64,000 nt of DNA from Lethocerus indicus (Eukaryota > Arthropoda > Insecta > Hemiptera > Belostomatidae): NCBI GenBank assembly GCA_019843655.1, contig JACDQD010000006.1, positions 2,782,034 to 2,846,033 on the forward strand, written 5' to 3'. The notes beneath the pieces were generated by a model. The model ran no database searches, was not told the DNA's origin, and saw only the letters and a program-made list of their open reading frames with translations. The first letter of the stretch is position 1. Every line of letters begins with the position of its first letter. Below, in pieces: positions 22,241 to 34,239 of this stretch. Made by a program: the position numbers and the translations under genes.

Positions 22241-22774
22241 ATTCCGTTAATGTAGACGAAACTGGTTAATATAAAAAATACCATCATCGGGTGGATTCTT
22301 TTACGGTGTAAACAGCGTGAAAAAAACGTATCAGCAATGATGTACTTATAACTCGGAAATTTTGATTATTTAAAAATAAAAATGTTAAAGAGAAAAGCAT
22401 TTCGTTAGGCTACTCATGAAAAAAATTGGTTTCCACTGTTCACGGTACGGTATCCACCCAAAATATTACAGTTATCAGCATTATGTGAACAACTTTTTAT
22501 GCTATAAACCAGTATTTTTGGAGTTAAATTTAGCGAAATATTGTTCAAATGTACATTCAAGCGTTTCTCAAATTCGAATCCTGCCTTTCGATTTCGAGTC
22601 CTATTGATTGCGCGTTTAAGCAAAATTTCAGTACACCTTAACAACAATGTGCAATATACGTAAACACTTTACAATCATAGAAATACTAATATCTAACTGC
22701 AATTGTAAATTTGAATTCAACACTGAAAAAGTAAATTAAAATTAGAATATTTTTCTGTTAATCTATCGTTTTAA

Positions 22775-23210
22775 ACAGAAACGGTATAGAGCTATGGGGT
22801 TCCACCACAAGACATCCGACATCGCTCGCATCCAGAGATTCCAGTCAAAAGTCCTTCGTACCATCCTTAATGCTCCCTGGTATGTTTCTAACCGCACAAT
22901 ACGTCATGACTTCAACATACGGACAGTCGACGAAGTCACAAAATCCCGCCTTTCTCCTTATCCTAATCCACTCGTTCAGTCCCTTTCCTCTCCTACCCAT
23001 CCATTATCCCTCACCCCCGCGTCGGCTTAAACGCCGCTGGCCTAGAAATCTTCTTAGCCCTTAGACTATAATTGTTCTTGTGTGAAAAGTGCCATCTTCG
23101 GGTGGTTCCATTTAACACGAAATACGTGTGAAAAAAAAATGTCAGCACTTGTACTTATAACATAAATTATATTTTGTTGATTGTACAAAATAAAATAAAA
23201 AAAAAAATAG
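22775..23210 (+). mobile_element. Jockey-type LINE 3' fragment
   Basis: Encodes SDIARIQRFQSKVLRTILNA, then WYVSNRTIRHDFNI and PLVQSLSSPTHPLS, and RRLKRRWPRNL in another frame, followed by the family 3' UTR and an A-rich tail. Confidence 0.78.
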
Positions 23211-23548
23211 TTCTTTTCAGCGCACGGATCGCGTTTCTTGGAGTTACTCGTTATTTTCGGAGAGATGTTTTCTTGTCTTCTTGATTCGAGTGCTATTGTT
23301 TTATTGACGTAGTCGCACAGAAGAAGGGGGCGTTTCTCCTTTTTTCAAGATTAGATTTCCAGTTCGGGATATAGCCACCCAAACATATTCCATATACGGG
23401 GAGATTTACATCCACCTATCCTTGTTCCTGTTCAGTGTTCCCGTTCGGTATAAAATGCGGCGCCGACACCGCTCGGTAAATTCGATTTCGGTTCCCAGAA
23501 ACGTACACTGTTTATTTTAAGACACCTGTCTGGAGAATCGCCATGGCT

Positions 23549-23550
<2 letters not shown>

Positions 23551-23598
<48 letters not shown>
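23551..23598. repeat. TA dinucleotide microsatellite
   Basis: About 24 uninterrupted AT units. Confidence 0.95.
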
Positions 23599-23601
<3 letters not shown>

Positions 23602-24029
23602 CGATGCCTATTGCTATTCATGCAATTGACGCTACATGAAACACGACTTTCGGGCTATATAATTAATATTGCAATTTATATTATTGTCGGCCAGCAATTT
23701 TTTCAAAGAAAAACCAATAAAATTCGGTAAAACAAAATGATAAAAGCTCAGGTCTTACCGCGAGAAGAGACCGTCGAGCTCTAGATCGGTGGGCCTAACC
23801 CCCTACCGACAAGGGATAGACCAAGTCTAATAAAGCGGCAGCCCTAAACGTTACCCTTTACAGCCTCTAAGCTTGAAAGAATAATACCGAAATTTGCTTC
23901 AGGACATAAAAGAAACAAACGATTTAAACATCCGAGAGGTAATAGAATATTGTATATACCAAAAGTCGGGACTGTAAAAATCCCGTTTTTTAACTATTTT
24001 ATTGCGAGAAAATGAAATTATAATTAAAG

Positions 24030-24297
24030 TACGGTTCCACTAGTCCAAACCCTACTATCTCCCGACATCCCTAACATTTCTTGCAGACGCCTGAAAAGGA
24101 AGTGGCCACGCGACCTAAATGTTTAAATAAATAAATTTAAAAAAAAAATTTTTAAAGTTAAAAATTAAAAAGTAATAAAAAAAGGGGGGAACCAATGGGT
24201 TTCTCCTCTAATTGTTGTATATTGTAGTTAGTGCTTGTATCAATCTTGCTTGTTGTATCATTTTACAGTTGTAACAATAAAAGAGAAAAAAAAAAGT
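24030..24297 (+). mobile_element. LINE 3' end, second Jockey-type family
   Basis: The end of the coding region (RRLKRKWPRDLNV) and a long A-rich 3' UTR ending in TTGTAACAATAAAAGAGAAA, the tail shared with 16785-17372. Confidence 0.7.
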
Positions 24298-24521
24298 AAG
24301 GTTAACCCTAATTTTTTATTCCTCCGGTTCAAATATCGAAACTCCAATTCTCGAAATCTTCGCCTGAGCTATCACAAAAGAGATATTTCAGTGCTATCTC
24401 TCGGTATTTCGCCAGCGATAGACCCCGCGGCAATTTGAATTTGACGAACCTTAGCGAATATTCAATTTCTGCCCGGTGTCGGTTGAGATAAGCGGTGGAG
24501 TTGAGTGACGAAATTTCAATT

Positions 24522-24524
<3 letters not shown>

Positions 24525-24604
<80 letters not shown>
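24525..24604. repeat. GA dinucleotide microsatellite
   Basis: About 40 GA units. Open frames across it encode only alternating R-E or S-L and are artefacts. Confidence 0.95.
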
Positions 24605-24607
<3 letters not shown>

Positions 24608-25145
24608 GAAACGAAGCGGGGTCTCCGTCGAAATATCGGATTGGACCCCGGATTTGCACCCGACCTTTCGACGATTGCACGTTTATTGGCGATGCACATC
24701 GGCCAAAGAGAAACCGCGGGCGCGTATGGAACGGTCGGCAATTGCGAAATCGCGACCATATAGATAAAACTTGCAGTTGGAGGTCGGCCGGATCACCTCT
24801 TCTGGAAACTACTGAAGAAGATTAGTTTCCGTTCAGAAGTTTCCGCCGCGTCGATAATCCGACTAATCTTCGCCCTATTACGCTCAGTGTCGGACACATC
24901 CGCGGCCCCCTTAATATTCCCTGGGCGGGAATTGAACTAGAAACTTCAAAACGGGCTTCCGGCCGGAATCGTCTCTGCCCAGAATATCAATCGAGCCCCC
25001 ATCAAACCCCCGAGACCTGGAGAATTGTATTTTGCAAAACTGCAAATTGCAAACTTGTATTTCAATAAACGGAATGTCTGATCCAACTTGGAGATCGGGG
25101 AATGCGCTCGCATTGTTAGAATAATCGTAGATTTCGTGTGTTCTC

Positions 25146-25258
25146 TCTTTTGGTAGACCGGTTTCGGCTGCTCGCCATCTTCAGTAGCGGTGTTAGTCAC
25201 TTTTGGCACTTTGGACGTTTTTCGAGCATCCTCACCGCACTGTCACTGTCACTTGTAC
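25146..25258 (-). repeat. Penelope-like repeat copy, near-intact hammerhead
   Basis: Minus orientation. Core, stem II and cleavage site are intact, but the downstream stem I strand reads TACC instead of TAGC. Continues into GTGACAGTGACAGTGCGGTG. Forms a head-to-head pair with 25360-25488. Confidence 0.75.
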
Positions 25259-25359
25259 TGTGGTGGTTGTCTGTTTGTCGTGTGACCATAAGCGTGTCTT
25301 GTTATTGTGTTTTTGGGGGATTTTGTTTGTCTTGTTTGAGTTGAGGGGCGGGTGTGATT

Positions 25360-25488
25360 TTTGAAGATGGCGAGCAGCCGAAACCGGTCTAGCAAGACCA
25401 AACCAGCGAAAGGAGACAGAAACACAGGAAATCTACAGCATTCCAACCCCTCGCAGACCACAAAACAGGTATGTTAAACTAGTTAGAA
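25360..25488 (+). repeat. Penelope-like repeat copy with intact 3' border
   Basis: Plus orientation, from TTGAAGATGGCGAGCAGCCG to the border GTATGTTAAACT. The core C and one stem I strand are lost. Confidence 0.75.
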
Positions 25489-25942
25489 TAATCAATTGAA
25501 ATTGATCCGTTTGAAGGAAAATTCGGTATAAGGAACCCAGGTTTTTCGCAAAACATTACAAGTACTTCATTTTTCAGGTATTATATACAAATGTTGGTCG
25601 ATACATGCCGTCCCGCTGGCCTTTCTATATTTATATACATGAATATTTGGACTGAAATATATTTTTTTTGCACAATGATTACTCACTCTGTGACTTATTT
25701 TAAAGCGGTCTGTCGAATTTTTTGTATTAGATAATACTTTGCGTTCGAAATAATTGCACAAATCGATAACTGCGGCCAAACATCACACGATAAGATTGAG
25801 GATGGGTGAACGACCTGGACCGTCCCTTAGAATCTGCATCTTCATCATCACTCTTCGCTACTCGCTATCTTCAGTATCATCCTCATCCCGTTATTGGATA
25901 AGTGAGGCCCACCTACTCGCGTACCGTTACGACCTACGGACG

Positions 25943-25982
25943 GTACTGGAGGTTTCGGTGTCTCGCCATCTCCATTAGCGTA
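25943..25982 (-). repeat. Diverged Penelope-like hammerhead relic
   Basis: Minus strand reads ACGCTAATGGAGATGGCGAG, then CCGAAACC. Core changed at several positions. Confidence 0.45.
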
Positions 25983-25989
25983 AATCGCC

Positions 25990-28900
25990 CACTCGCCTGA
26001 ACAACAATTAAATCGGCTTCAGATCGTTTTGGAAACAAAAAGGAACGTTCAAAAATGTTTGCCTACGAACAGCATAAAATTGCGCCCCGGGACGATAATG
26101 AGGGCGGCACATCCTTATCTCGTTGACGTTTATATTCAATAATAAATCACATATTCGTCTGTTTGTTTTCTTTTTGTCCGCGCGTTTTTTCGCTCCTATA
26201 TATCTCTCGTTCGCCCATTTTCTGCGCAGTTGACACAAAAACAGGAATGGACAGCGGTCGCGATCATCCCCACCGAATAGGGGACAAACTCGGAAACTAT
26301 TGATTTTTAAGTTTTTTATTTATTTTTTCACGGCTCTGTGGTCGGAAATAAGAAAAAATATGAGTCAAAATGAGCTTACGATGGGTAAGAAATAAATATG
26401 TCCGGGCGTCCATTTCTAGGAACCACTCCCCAGGCAATATTCAAAGTCTTTACCAAATTACAAATACATTTTTCTTTGTATAGCATATCGTAGATGATAT
26501 AAAAATGTTGGTTTATACGTGTCAATATGTATAGAAAAAATGTGACCGAGTCCCACCTTCTGATACTGAGCATAGATAGAGTTATTAATCTGTTAGTTCG
26601 CAGGAAGATTTTTTCTCCAGACAAGTGGATCAGGACTTCTCTCCAGGTTCCTGGTGTTCCTCCTGGGGCTCGGTCCGGGAGTTTTCCGCGCGGAATACGA
26701 GGAATGGCGGAAAATTAAATGTTCCCCAAGTCGAGTTCATCACGTTCAGTCGCGTTATTCACGGGGGTGAATAACGCGAGGCCCGCGTGAGGCGTGTACA
26801 CGCACTCTAATTAGATAACGCCCTCATGAGATACCCAATTATAATGTTCCCCTTGGAAAACTTGCTCCGGGTTATGAAGACGTCATTTACTCATATACAA
26901 TTCAGTTTTCCCAGTAATCCCAATGTCCTTCTGTCTAAATTTAAGGCACTTTTTTTGGGGGTGGGTTTGTAATATTATCACCGATACAGGGTTCAAACCT
27001 TTCAGCAATACTTCGGGACGTCGGCCAAAAACATTCTAAAAGTATGATGAAAAGATAAAAGAAAATAAAGTCCCTGAAATGCACAGAGAACGCAACACAT
27101 TCCTTCCAAAACAAATACAACATATTTAATTAACGCAATCAGATATTGTGATGATTCTTATCCAGTTGAGAGCGGATATATCGCTAACCTTAGCGAAGAT
27201 ATATTGTGAACCTCCGCAACAAAATGTTTTTCCTTTTTAATTTCATGTTTGTCTTGAGACTTAAAAATGTGATTCGAGGTCTCACCAATGAATTATTATA
27301 ATTGGTTTCAGTTTCTAAGTGTTGAATACTTTCCGTTATTTGTTTTCGTTTTTTAATTCTGTTGTTGCAACCTGAAAAAAAATTATCTTGCCTTAAGCAT
27401 CCTACGTTTTTAATAATTACCAAAAAATCGTTACCAAAGAAACTGATTGTATTCGAACTACGCAAGGGATTTATCGTGCGAATCGTACGATTCGTGAATG
27501 AACGACGCGAATCAGCGTAATGTTGTTTTTTTCCCAACCGCGACAACGTCTTAGAAATGTTGTTACATCATACACAAAATAGCAAAAAATTTTTGGTCTT
27601 TGCGCAACAACCGTCAATATTTGTTGTGTTCAGTTGTTAAGGCAGTGAAATGGTGAAAACTTGTAAAAATTTGTAGTCAGTCCCATGGAGAAAAATATTG
27701 TATAAAGCTAGAATTTTAATTTAACACAAAACCGGACCGTCGGGGAAGCGAAAGCTTGAAGAATTGAGAGATTGCTTGGAAATTGACATTTTTCGAATAT
27801 TAGGCTTTATTAAAAATAAAGAGGAAATAATGAAAAGTTGGATTGGCAATCCCGAAACCATCAGTCGTTAAAAAAAAAATTAGAGGTACCTATATTGTCA
27901 ATTTTCTCCTTTCGCGAGTCATTAATTTTCTGTAATTAATTTTATAGAGGGCACAGCTGTAATGGACAGAAGAATGTTAGCAGGGAAAAGGGGATAACGT
28001 TAGCAAAACGTGATTTGTTATGTCTTTCTTGGTGTATTATCGACATACACCGCGACATCCACATGTTTCCAATCACTATGATCTCAACATACCTACAGTC
28101 GACCAAGTCATTAATTCCCGGTCGAATCTATTTTCGGGAGATCTTCTCTGTGCAGAATAACAATTTCTTCATCATGAAAACCGTGCCTGGACAATACTTA
28201 AATCCATTGCTCCTATAACATATAAGATTGCTGAGTGTTCAATAAGCAAAATTTAAAGAATGGCATCGACCACCCGGCAGATAGAGGATCCGATGTTGGT
28301 CCTCAGCAGGACCCTGAAGACGGGACTAATACGAAACCTCGGTTGCAGATAACTCCGGTGTTCTTCGAAACCGGGAAGGATCTCGGACTCAACGCGCAGA
28401 GATTCCTTAGGTTCTCGACAAAGTACTAACCGTTCTTACCAGAAATTAGACAACGTTAATGTAGCGAATATATGCACTGTATGTACATACATTCCGCGCG
28501 CTGTTCCAACGCGATGGAAATTCAGGCGATTCAGTCATCTGACAAAAAATAACTTCATCTATCATAAGTACAATATTTATGGTAGCTATTTATTTTTGAT
28601 ACGTGCGGAGAGTATGAAAATCCATCTCGTTTCAGAGCTCGTGGAGATTCGGGAAACAGTCGTTACTGCTCCGGAAATTTTCCAAGTTTTATTCTACCAG
28701 CGCCACAACTATCTACGTGGCCCCCGGGGGGGGTCAATAGGGTGTTGACCCGACACGCAAGATAGGACGGCGGCGGCGGGGCGAGGGGGGCGGTGGGGAA
28801 ACAAAAAATGACTGAAGATTTCCAGAAAGGACGAATCAAAACGGAACAAAACGAACGGACGGCAGAGAGATAACGGAAGAACGGGAGACGGCCGGCGATA

Positions 28901-29380
28901 ACCGTGGTGGGGGTTAACTGAGTGAAGAAAAAATACTCGGATAAACGTTTAAAAGGCGCCTATTTCGCAATTGATTAGACGTATATATCACAGCCAACTA
29001 GATTGATAGGGTCCTTTCGAGGCACGACTGTGAACCGAGAGAGTAGTGGGTTGTCAGTGTCAAGTTCTATATAATAATATCAGTGGCAGAGGATTGGAAA
29101 ACCGCCCGAGGAAAACAGCCAACACAATCGGAATACAACAAGGGGTTTTAAACGCGATGCCGTAAGTACTTTTACGATATAACGACCATCGTAACCTTAA
29201 CTCTTAGGAAAACAGCACTTGGGTATTTTAAGTCATCAGGAATCGAACTGTTAGGTATCAGCCTATAGCACTCGATAATAATTGAATATTCAATCTTACA
29301 TGAAAAATTCTCGCTACTTTTGACTGGTGCATGCAGCACTTTATTGTATATTTGTATCAACACAAATTTCTGTTAGAATT
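25990..29380. other. Gene-poor intergenic stretch
   Basis: No supported exon. A 53-bp LINE scrap (about 28062-28114, plus; pieces of SNHYDLNIPTVDQVIN) lies in it. A GC-rich patch sits at 28715-28800. Confidence 0.4.
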
Positions 29381-29567
29381 ATTAGGCAGAATTATCAACA
29401 TTTTGACTTTTGAATCCATTTCATTTATTAATCTACTATATATTCACCGATATTATCGACAACTCTCTGCCACTTTTCCGGCAAATTTTCGATTCCCCTC
29501 TTGAAGAACTCCTCAAGACCAAAATACGTCTTATCAAATTGTTGATTACTTTTGGATACACCTAATA
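29381..29567 (-). mobile_element. Mariner-derived MITE, copy 1
   Basis: Minus strand starts TTAGGTGTATCCAAAAGTAA and keeps the C-terminal end of a mariner transposase (EEFLKRGIENLPEKWQ-like, then a GEY motif). The other end is the diverged inverted repeat. Same element as 59413-59626 in the opposite direction. Confidence 0.75.
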
Positions 29568-30634
29568 TAATATAACTTCTTGTATTCTACAAATTTTTGA
29601 TTCGTATCGATAAATAATTGATATTATTATTATCCGTGCATAGACCAGTCGCTGCACTATTATTGTAGACCTGGTTTCAGTCCAAGGGGTCTCTAAGTCC
29701 ACGAGTTAGTTACAAATTTTAAATCCAACAATACTTCTAGATGAAGAATTCTGCACTCGAATACTGAGTCTCTGGATTACACCGTCGATAGAATGTTTCA
29801 CAATATAAAATTTTAACGTCATTTTGACTCTGGAGTCGAGGAGATCGTTTCACTTTAGAGGGTTCATCGTTGAACTCCTGTTCCGTTCCTGTTCATTCAA
29901 CGTGGCCGAAATCAATGGCCTTCTAAAATAAACGTCTGAGCTAAATTTGTTTCCTAAAAATTTAAAATTTTATTTAAATTCCCGCGGAGAGAATGCGTCC
30001 ACTGGTAGGATGCTCGCTGTGAGCGGACCTCTCTTATCCGCTCGCCTTGGGAGATAACGGCATGGCCGGAGGAAAAAATTGTCCGAGAACCGCAAAGTGT
30101 CGGAATCTCGAGATCAAAGTTCCGCCTTCGCGAGGCCCCTTCCGGCTGCGTCGCGTCGAGCGACGTGCGCTTCCGCACATTCCAAATTTCTTCGTATTCC
30201 CCCCGCAAATTTCAACTATCCAATTCTATATAGTAATAGTTCCGCTTGAAAATTCGGTCGTAACACACACGCACTTCCTACCGGATGAAGGCTATGTTCG
30301 GAAGGCCTCGACACGCGGCCGGTTATCGAATCTTGAACTATCGCGTTAACGCGTTATAAACGGCCGATATTTCGGATTGTTTCGAAAATTATTCCTTCTT
30401 TTCTTGTGGAATTTATTCCTACGGTTTCACCATTCAGTTATATAATTTTCAATTCTGACAAGGAATTCTCGATTATGAATGTAATTAAACGATAAAAAAA
30501 ATACAATCACGCGGAGGCTTGAATGTCAGATACTGATAACTCTATTAGATTATAGTCAGTGGCGTGATTGCAGTTAGTCATTGGCTAACGAGTAATGACC
30601 TGGTCAGAAGATTATCAACTATATCAACTATAGT

Positions 30635-30687
<53 letters not shown>

Positions 30688-31475
30688 AATTTAGATAACT
30701 TCTAGTTTCTCGCACCTCCTACATAGAGTCCAATTGGAAATTTTTATTCATTATGATAGGACCTGAATCAATTTTAGGACACTCATTAGAATGCACTAAG
30801 TAAAATCACTGTCAACTTTGGCACTTTATATAATGACTGAAAATATTCGTTAAACTTGAACTGATCAAACGATAGTTTGTTCTTCCTATCTTTGAACGTG
30901 TGTACTTTGTCAGTGTAGCTCGCTATGTCTTTTGAGAGATCTCTATAGATGCTGCTATATACTTATAGAATATAACATTGATGTGTAATTTAAATTCATA
31001 TTTCCATATACACGAGATTATGAGCCCACTTCGTTCAATCGTTTAAAAAATATAATCGACGGAAAATTCGATTACAAAGGTTAATCGCGGAGTTTGAATT
31101 ATTCACGAATGCTGACAAAGTAATGAATTGATGAACCGTGGCACTGATTATGATCTCAAACTACTCCGCCATTCATGACGTAATGCGTATGCAATTGCAT
31201 CGCCCTTGCATTTTAATATGATTAAAACACTTCTACTTGAAACGTTAGCGCATAGAAACTATGCTTTCGTACACGCTCGATGAATATATTTAATTAATAC
31301 ATTTCTTTATTTTCATTGCAGAATTATTATTGTCGGAAGAATCATCAGTCGTCTTCGAGTCGAGTCGAATTTCATATACACGACCGGCAAATTTCAACAG
31401 ACAGAGTGAAATTGCTGTCCTACGTTGCTGATTAAGAAAATTTTCTTTTTTTTCTTTTAAATAAATACAAGAGAA
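29568..31475. other. Intergenic stretch upstream of the SLC25A29-like gene
   Basis: AT-rich, with a TA microsatellite. A TTGCAG acceptor-like site at 31320 could begin a 5' UTR exon of the carrier gene, but this cannot be settled here. Confidence 0.4.
30638..30685. repeat. TA microsatellite next to a 20-bp palindrome
   Basis: About 24 AT units, directly preceded by the palindrome ATATCAACTATAGTTGATAT. Confidence 0.92.
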
Positions 31476-33884
31476 ATGGCTTTGGATTTCTTCGCAGGAT
31501 GCGTCGGAGGTGAGCATTAGGATAAGTGGGTTTCACGTAAATGTGAAAATAACATTTTAGAAATAAAAAATAGACGTTGAGGATATCGGACTGTACATCA
31601 TAATTTACAACAAAAACCGTAGCTATAACCGTAGTGATTTATAAACGTTTATGTAAAATGACTTAAACTCAAATCTTGTAATCTTAAACCAAAATATCCT
31701 GTGCACTGGTGACAATTATATAAATACAGTTCAGGAAGATTCATACGGCGCATTCCCAATATCCGTTTAAGATTTTAAAACCAAATTTGATAACGTAACT
31801 CAGTGTCTGATATCGGAACTATATGAACGGGAATTTCGCCACTGCCATTTAGAGCGTAAATAATCGCGGCGTAAGTCGGTTCTAACTAGTATATTGGAGA
31901 ATAATCCAAAATTGGAATCTAATCTCTCGTTTTATAAGAAAAAATTCACAATTCAAGGAAAATTCGGTCAGCATAATTTGTTTTCGAATAATTGAAATTG
32001 CATTATATTCTTCGTAATAATATTCGATAATTTCTTTTTTATGTTCAGGTTGTGCTGGCGTTTTAGTGGGCCACCCTTTGGATACAGTCAAGGTAAATTA
32101 CAATTTAAAATTCCGTTAAAATAATACAACATTCAGGTGATTTATCGGGCGCTATTATTTTTCAATGTTAACCTTTCGTAAATAATTAAATAAGGCCTTT
32201 TTATTTTCAAATTGAGCCAATATAATAATTGTTATTCTTTGGAAATATTTATAATAAAGTTGTGTCGAATTCGTATTGACTGAAATAAGAGTTATCAGTA
32301 GGATCGTTATTATCAAGATATAGTTTGTGTAAAATTCCTTAACAAATTATTAATCCTATTGTGCTTTTTTTATTCTTCAGGTCAGAATACAGACCCAAGA
32401 CTTCAGGAATCCGACCTATCGAGGGACGTGGCACTGTTTTTCAACAATAGTCAAATCAGAATCCGTAAGTGGCAGAAATAAATACCGTTTAATATTAGAA
32501 ATTTGGTTGACACAGTAAACAAGATGATAGCATAATTTATTCAACTACTATCAGTTAGTACAGTTCCATGTTTGTCCTACTGACCCCGATTAGAAGGATA
32601 GGTCGGAAGGGTATTTTATAGATTTTATTACAAGAGCAAATATATATTAACACGCTCAACGCCAAATCAGAAGAAAAGCTCATAACATTATGACCCACAT
32701 ATTTCTATTCTTGGCTTATTTTTAAAATGCCCTGTTTTCGAAGATGATTTGAATACAGATCATTTTTCCGTTTATTTTTGAACTATTTAAAACTTCTATA
32801 ACGCCAAGACCAATATAAAGTTTCTGGCCAACTTTCCAAGACACTTCCTTCATTCGTTACAAGCTATCACTATAGCGATCACAAACTCTGGCTGAAATTT
32901 GTTAATGCAGAAAATTGTGGATTCAAACTCTGGGGGAGACGTTAAAATAAGCTTCTTTCAATTATAAGTATGGAAGGCTCAGATCACCTGAAAGCATTCA
33001 AGTTCAAAATGCTGAGTACACTGTCGTCCAAATATTTCGGACCTGTAGGAAAATTGTCCGGTGTTTTCACCGCTGTTCGTATTATTATTAGCGCTACTAG
33101 TTTTATTGACGGTGGGTTTCGGTTTCAGGTTCGGGGACTGTACAAAGGCGTAACGTCGCCGATGGGCGGCGTGGCCCTGGTGAACGCCATCGTGTTCGGT
33201 GTGTACGGCAACGTGCAGAGGCGGCTGGCCAGATCGGAGGAGGACCTGGGCTCGCATTTCTTTTCGGGGGCGGCGGCCGGGGTCTGCCAGAGCGTGGTCT
33301 GCAGCCCGATGGAGCTGGCCAAGACACGGCTCCAGGTGCAGAAGAGCTCGGTCTACAGGGGGACGCTCGACTGCCTGGTGAAGGTGTGGAGGTCGGAAGG
33401 GCGTAGGGGGGTGTTCAAGGGCTGGGGGGTGACCGTCTGCAGGGAGATACCGGCGTTCGGCACCTATTTCTACACTTACGAGCTGTTGACGAGGTGGGGG
33501 GGCGGCGGCTCGCCCAGCACGGGGGCCATGCTGCTGGCCGGCGGCCTCGCCGGTATCGCCTCCTGGGTGGTCTCCTACCCGATAGACGTCGTCAAGTCGA
33601 GGCTCCAGTCGGACGGCATGGAATCGCCGGCCAAGTACAGGGGCGCTGTCGACTGCCTCATCAAGAGCGTCGAAGGCGAAGGGCTCAGGTCCATGTTCCG
33701 GGGTCTGAACTCCACCGTGATAAGGGCCTTCCCCACCAACGCCGTCACTTTCGCGGCCGTCTCCTGGGTCTTCAGGCTGGCCCAGGAGCCGCAGCAGCAG
33801 CAGCAGCCCATAGCGGTCAAACTGAAGGAGAATTTCAAGCAGGCCCTCCACTATTACGAGGAGGAGAGGATAGACGTCTGCTGA
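31476..33884 (+). CDS. SLC25A29: Mitochondrial basic amino acid carrier, SLC25A29-like, four exons
   Basis: A six-helix carrier of the inner mitochondrial membrane; mammalian SLC25A29 moves arginine, lysine and related basic amino acids. Exons are 31476-31509, 32049-32092, 32381-32464 and 33129-33884, all GT-AG, giving 305 aa against about 303 in the human protein. The start MALDFFAGC matches the MALDF start of that family. The three carrier signatures are PLDTVK (repeat 1, near residues 22-27), PMELAK (repeat 2) and PIDVVK (repeat 3), each followed by a charged R-x-Q type stretch. The last exon also contains a CAG run coding five glutamines near the C-terminus. An open frame runs upstream of exon 4 from 32970, but it crosses the intron and lacks the first carrier signature, so I reject that start. 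A polyadenylation signal lies at 34089. The orthology call is strong but was not tested by alignment. Confidence 0.88.
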
Positions 33885-34088
33885 CCGCCGGGGAGTCCTT
33901 CCGTATTTTTACTGAACGAAAATAAGTAGAGGCCGCGTAAACATCCGGTTTCGACCGAAATAATTTATTATTAACTTAATCGAAGAGCAGTTTCGCGATG
34001 ACTCGCCGACACCCTCTCATAAATTCCTATCACTAGCTAGCGTTCACGTATTTACACTTCGCCTCGAGGACCGTTCGAGAAAAAAATA

Positions 34089-34094
34089 ATAAAT
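34089..34094 (+). promoter_or_regulatory. Polyadenylation signal of the SLC25A29-like gene
   Basis: An AATAAA hexamer lies 205 bp after the stop codon, the first good signal downstream on the coding strand. A second AATAAA-like site lies near 34797. Use in vivo is inferred. Confidence 0.5.
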
Positions 34095-34147
34095 GACCGT
34101 ATTAATAATAAAAAAATATGACGATTCTTATGATCTTCTCTCCCCGC

Positions 34148-34234
34148 ACGTTTGTTTCGGTCTAGCGAAAGGACAAACCGGCGTTGGATACAGAAGATCC
34201 GTGCTACTCCGAAGACCGTCAAACAGGTACTCGA
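34148..34234 (+). repeat. Diverged Penelope-like repeat fragment
   Basis: Shows TTTCGGTCTAGCGAAAGGAC, AAACCGGCG and a border-like AAACAGGTACT. Downstream of the SLC25A29-like gene. Confidence 0.5.
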
Positions 34235-34239
34235 AATTA

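Noticed and set aside
24495..24825. R-E and S-L repeat proteins across the GA tract
   Set aside because: These are translations of a GA microsatellite.
32979..33851. Long minus-strand frame opposite the carrier exon
   Set aside because: It is a shadow of the GC-rich coding exon, with no domain of its own.
32970..33884. A 304-codon single-exon reading of the mitochondrial carrier
   Set aside because: The first 53 codons run through the intron. Using the three upstream exons restores MALDF and the first PLDTVK signature and gives the expected family length.
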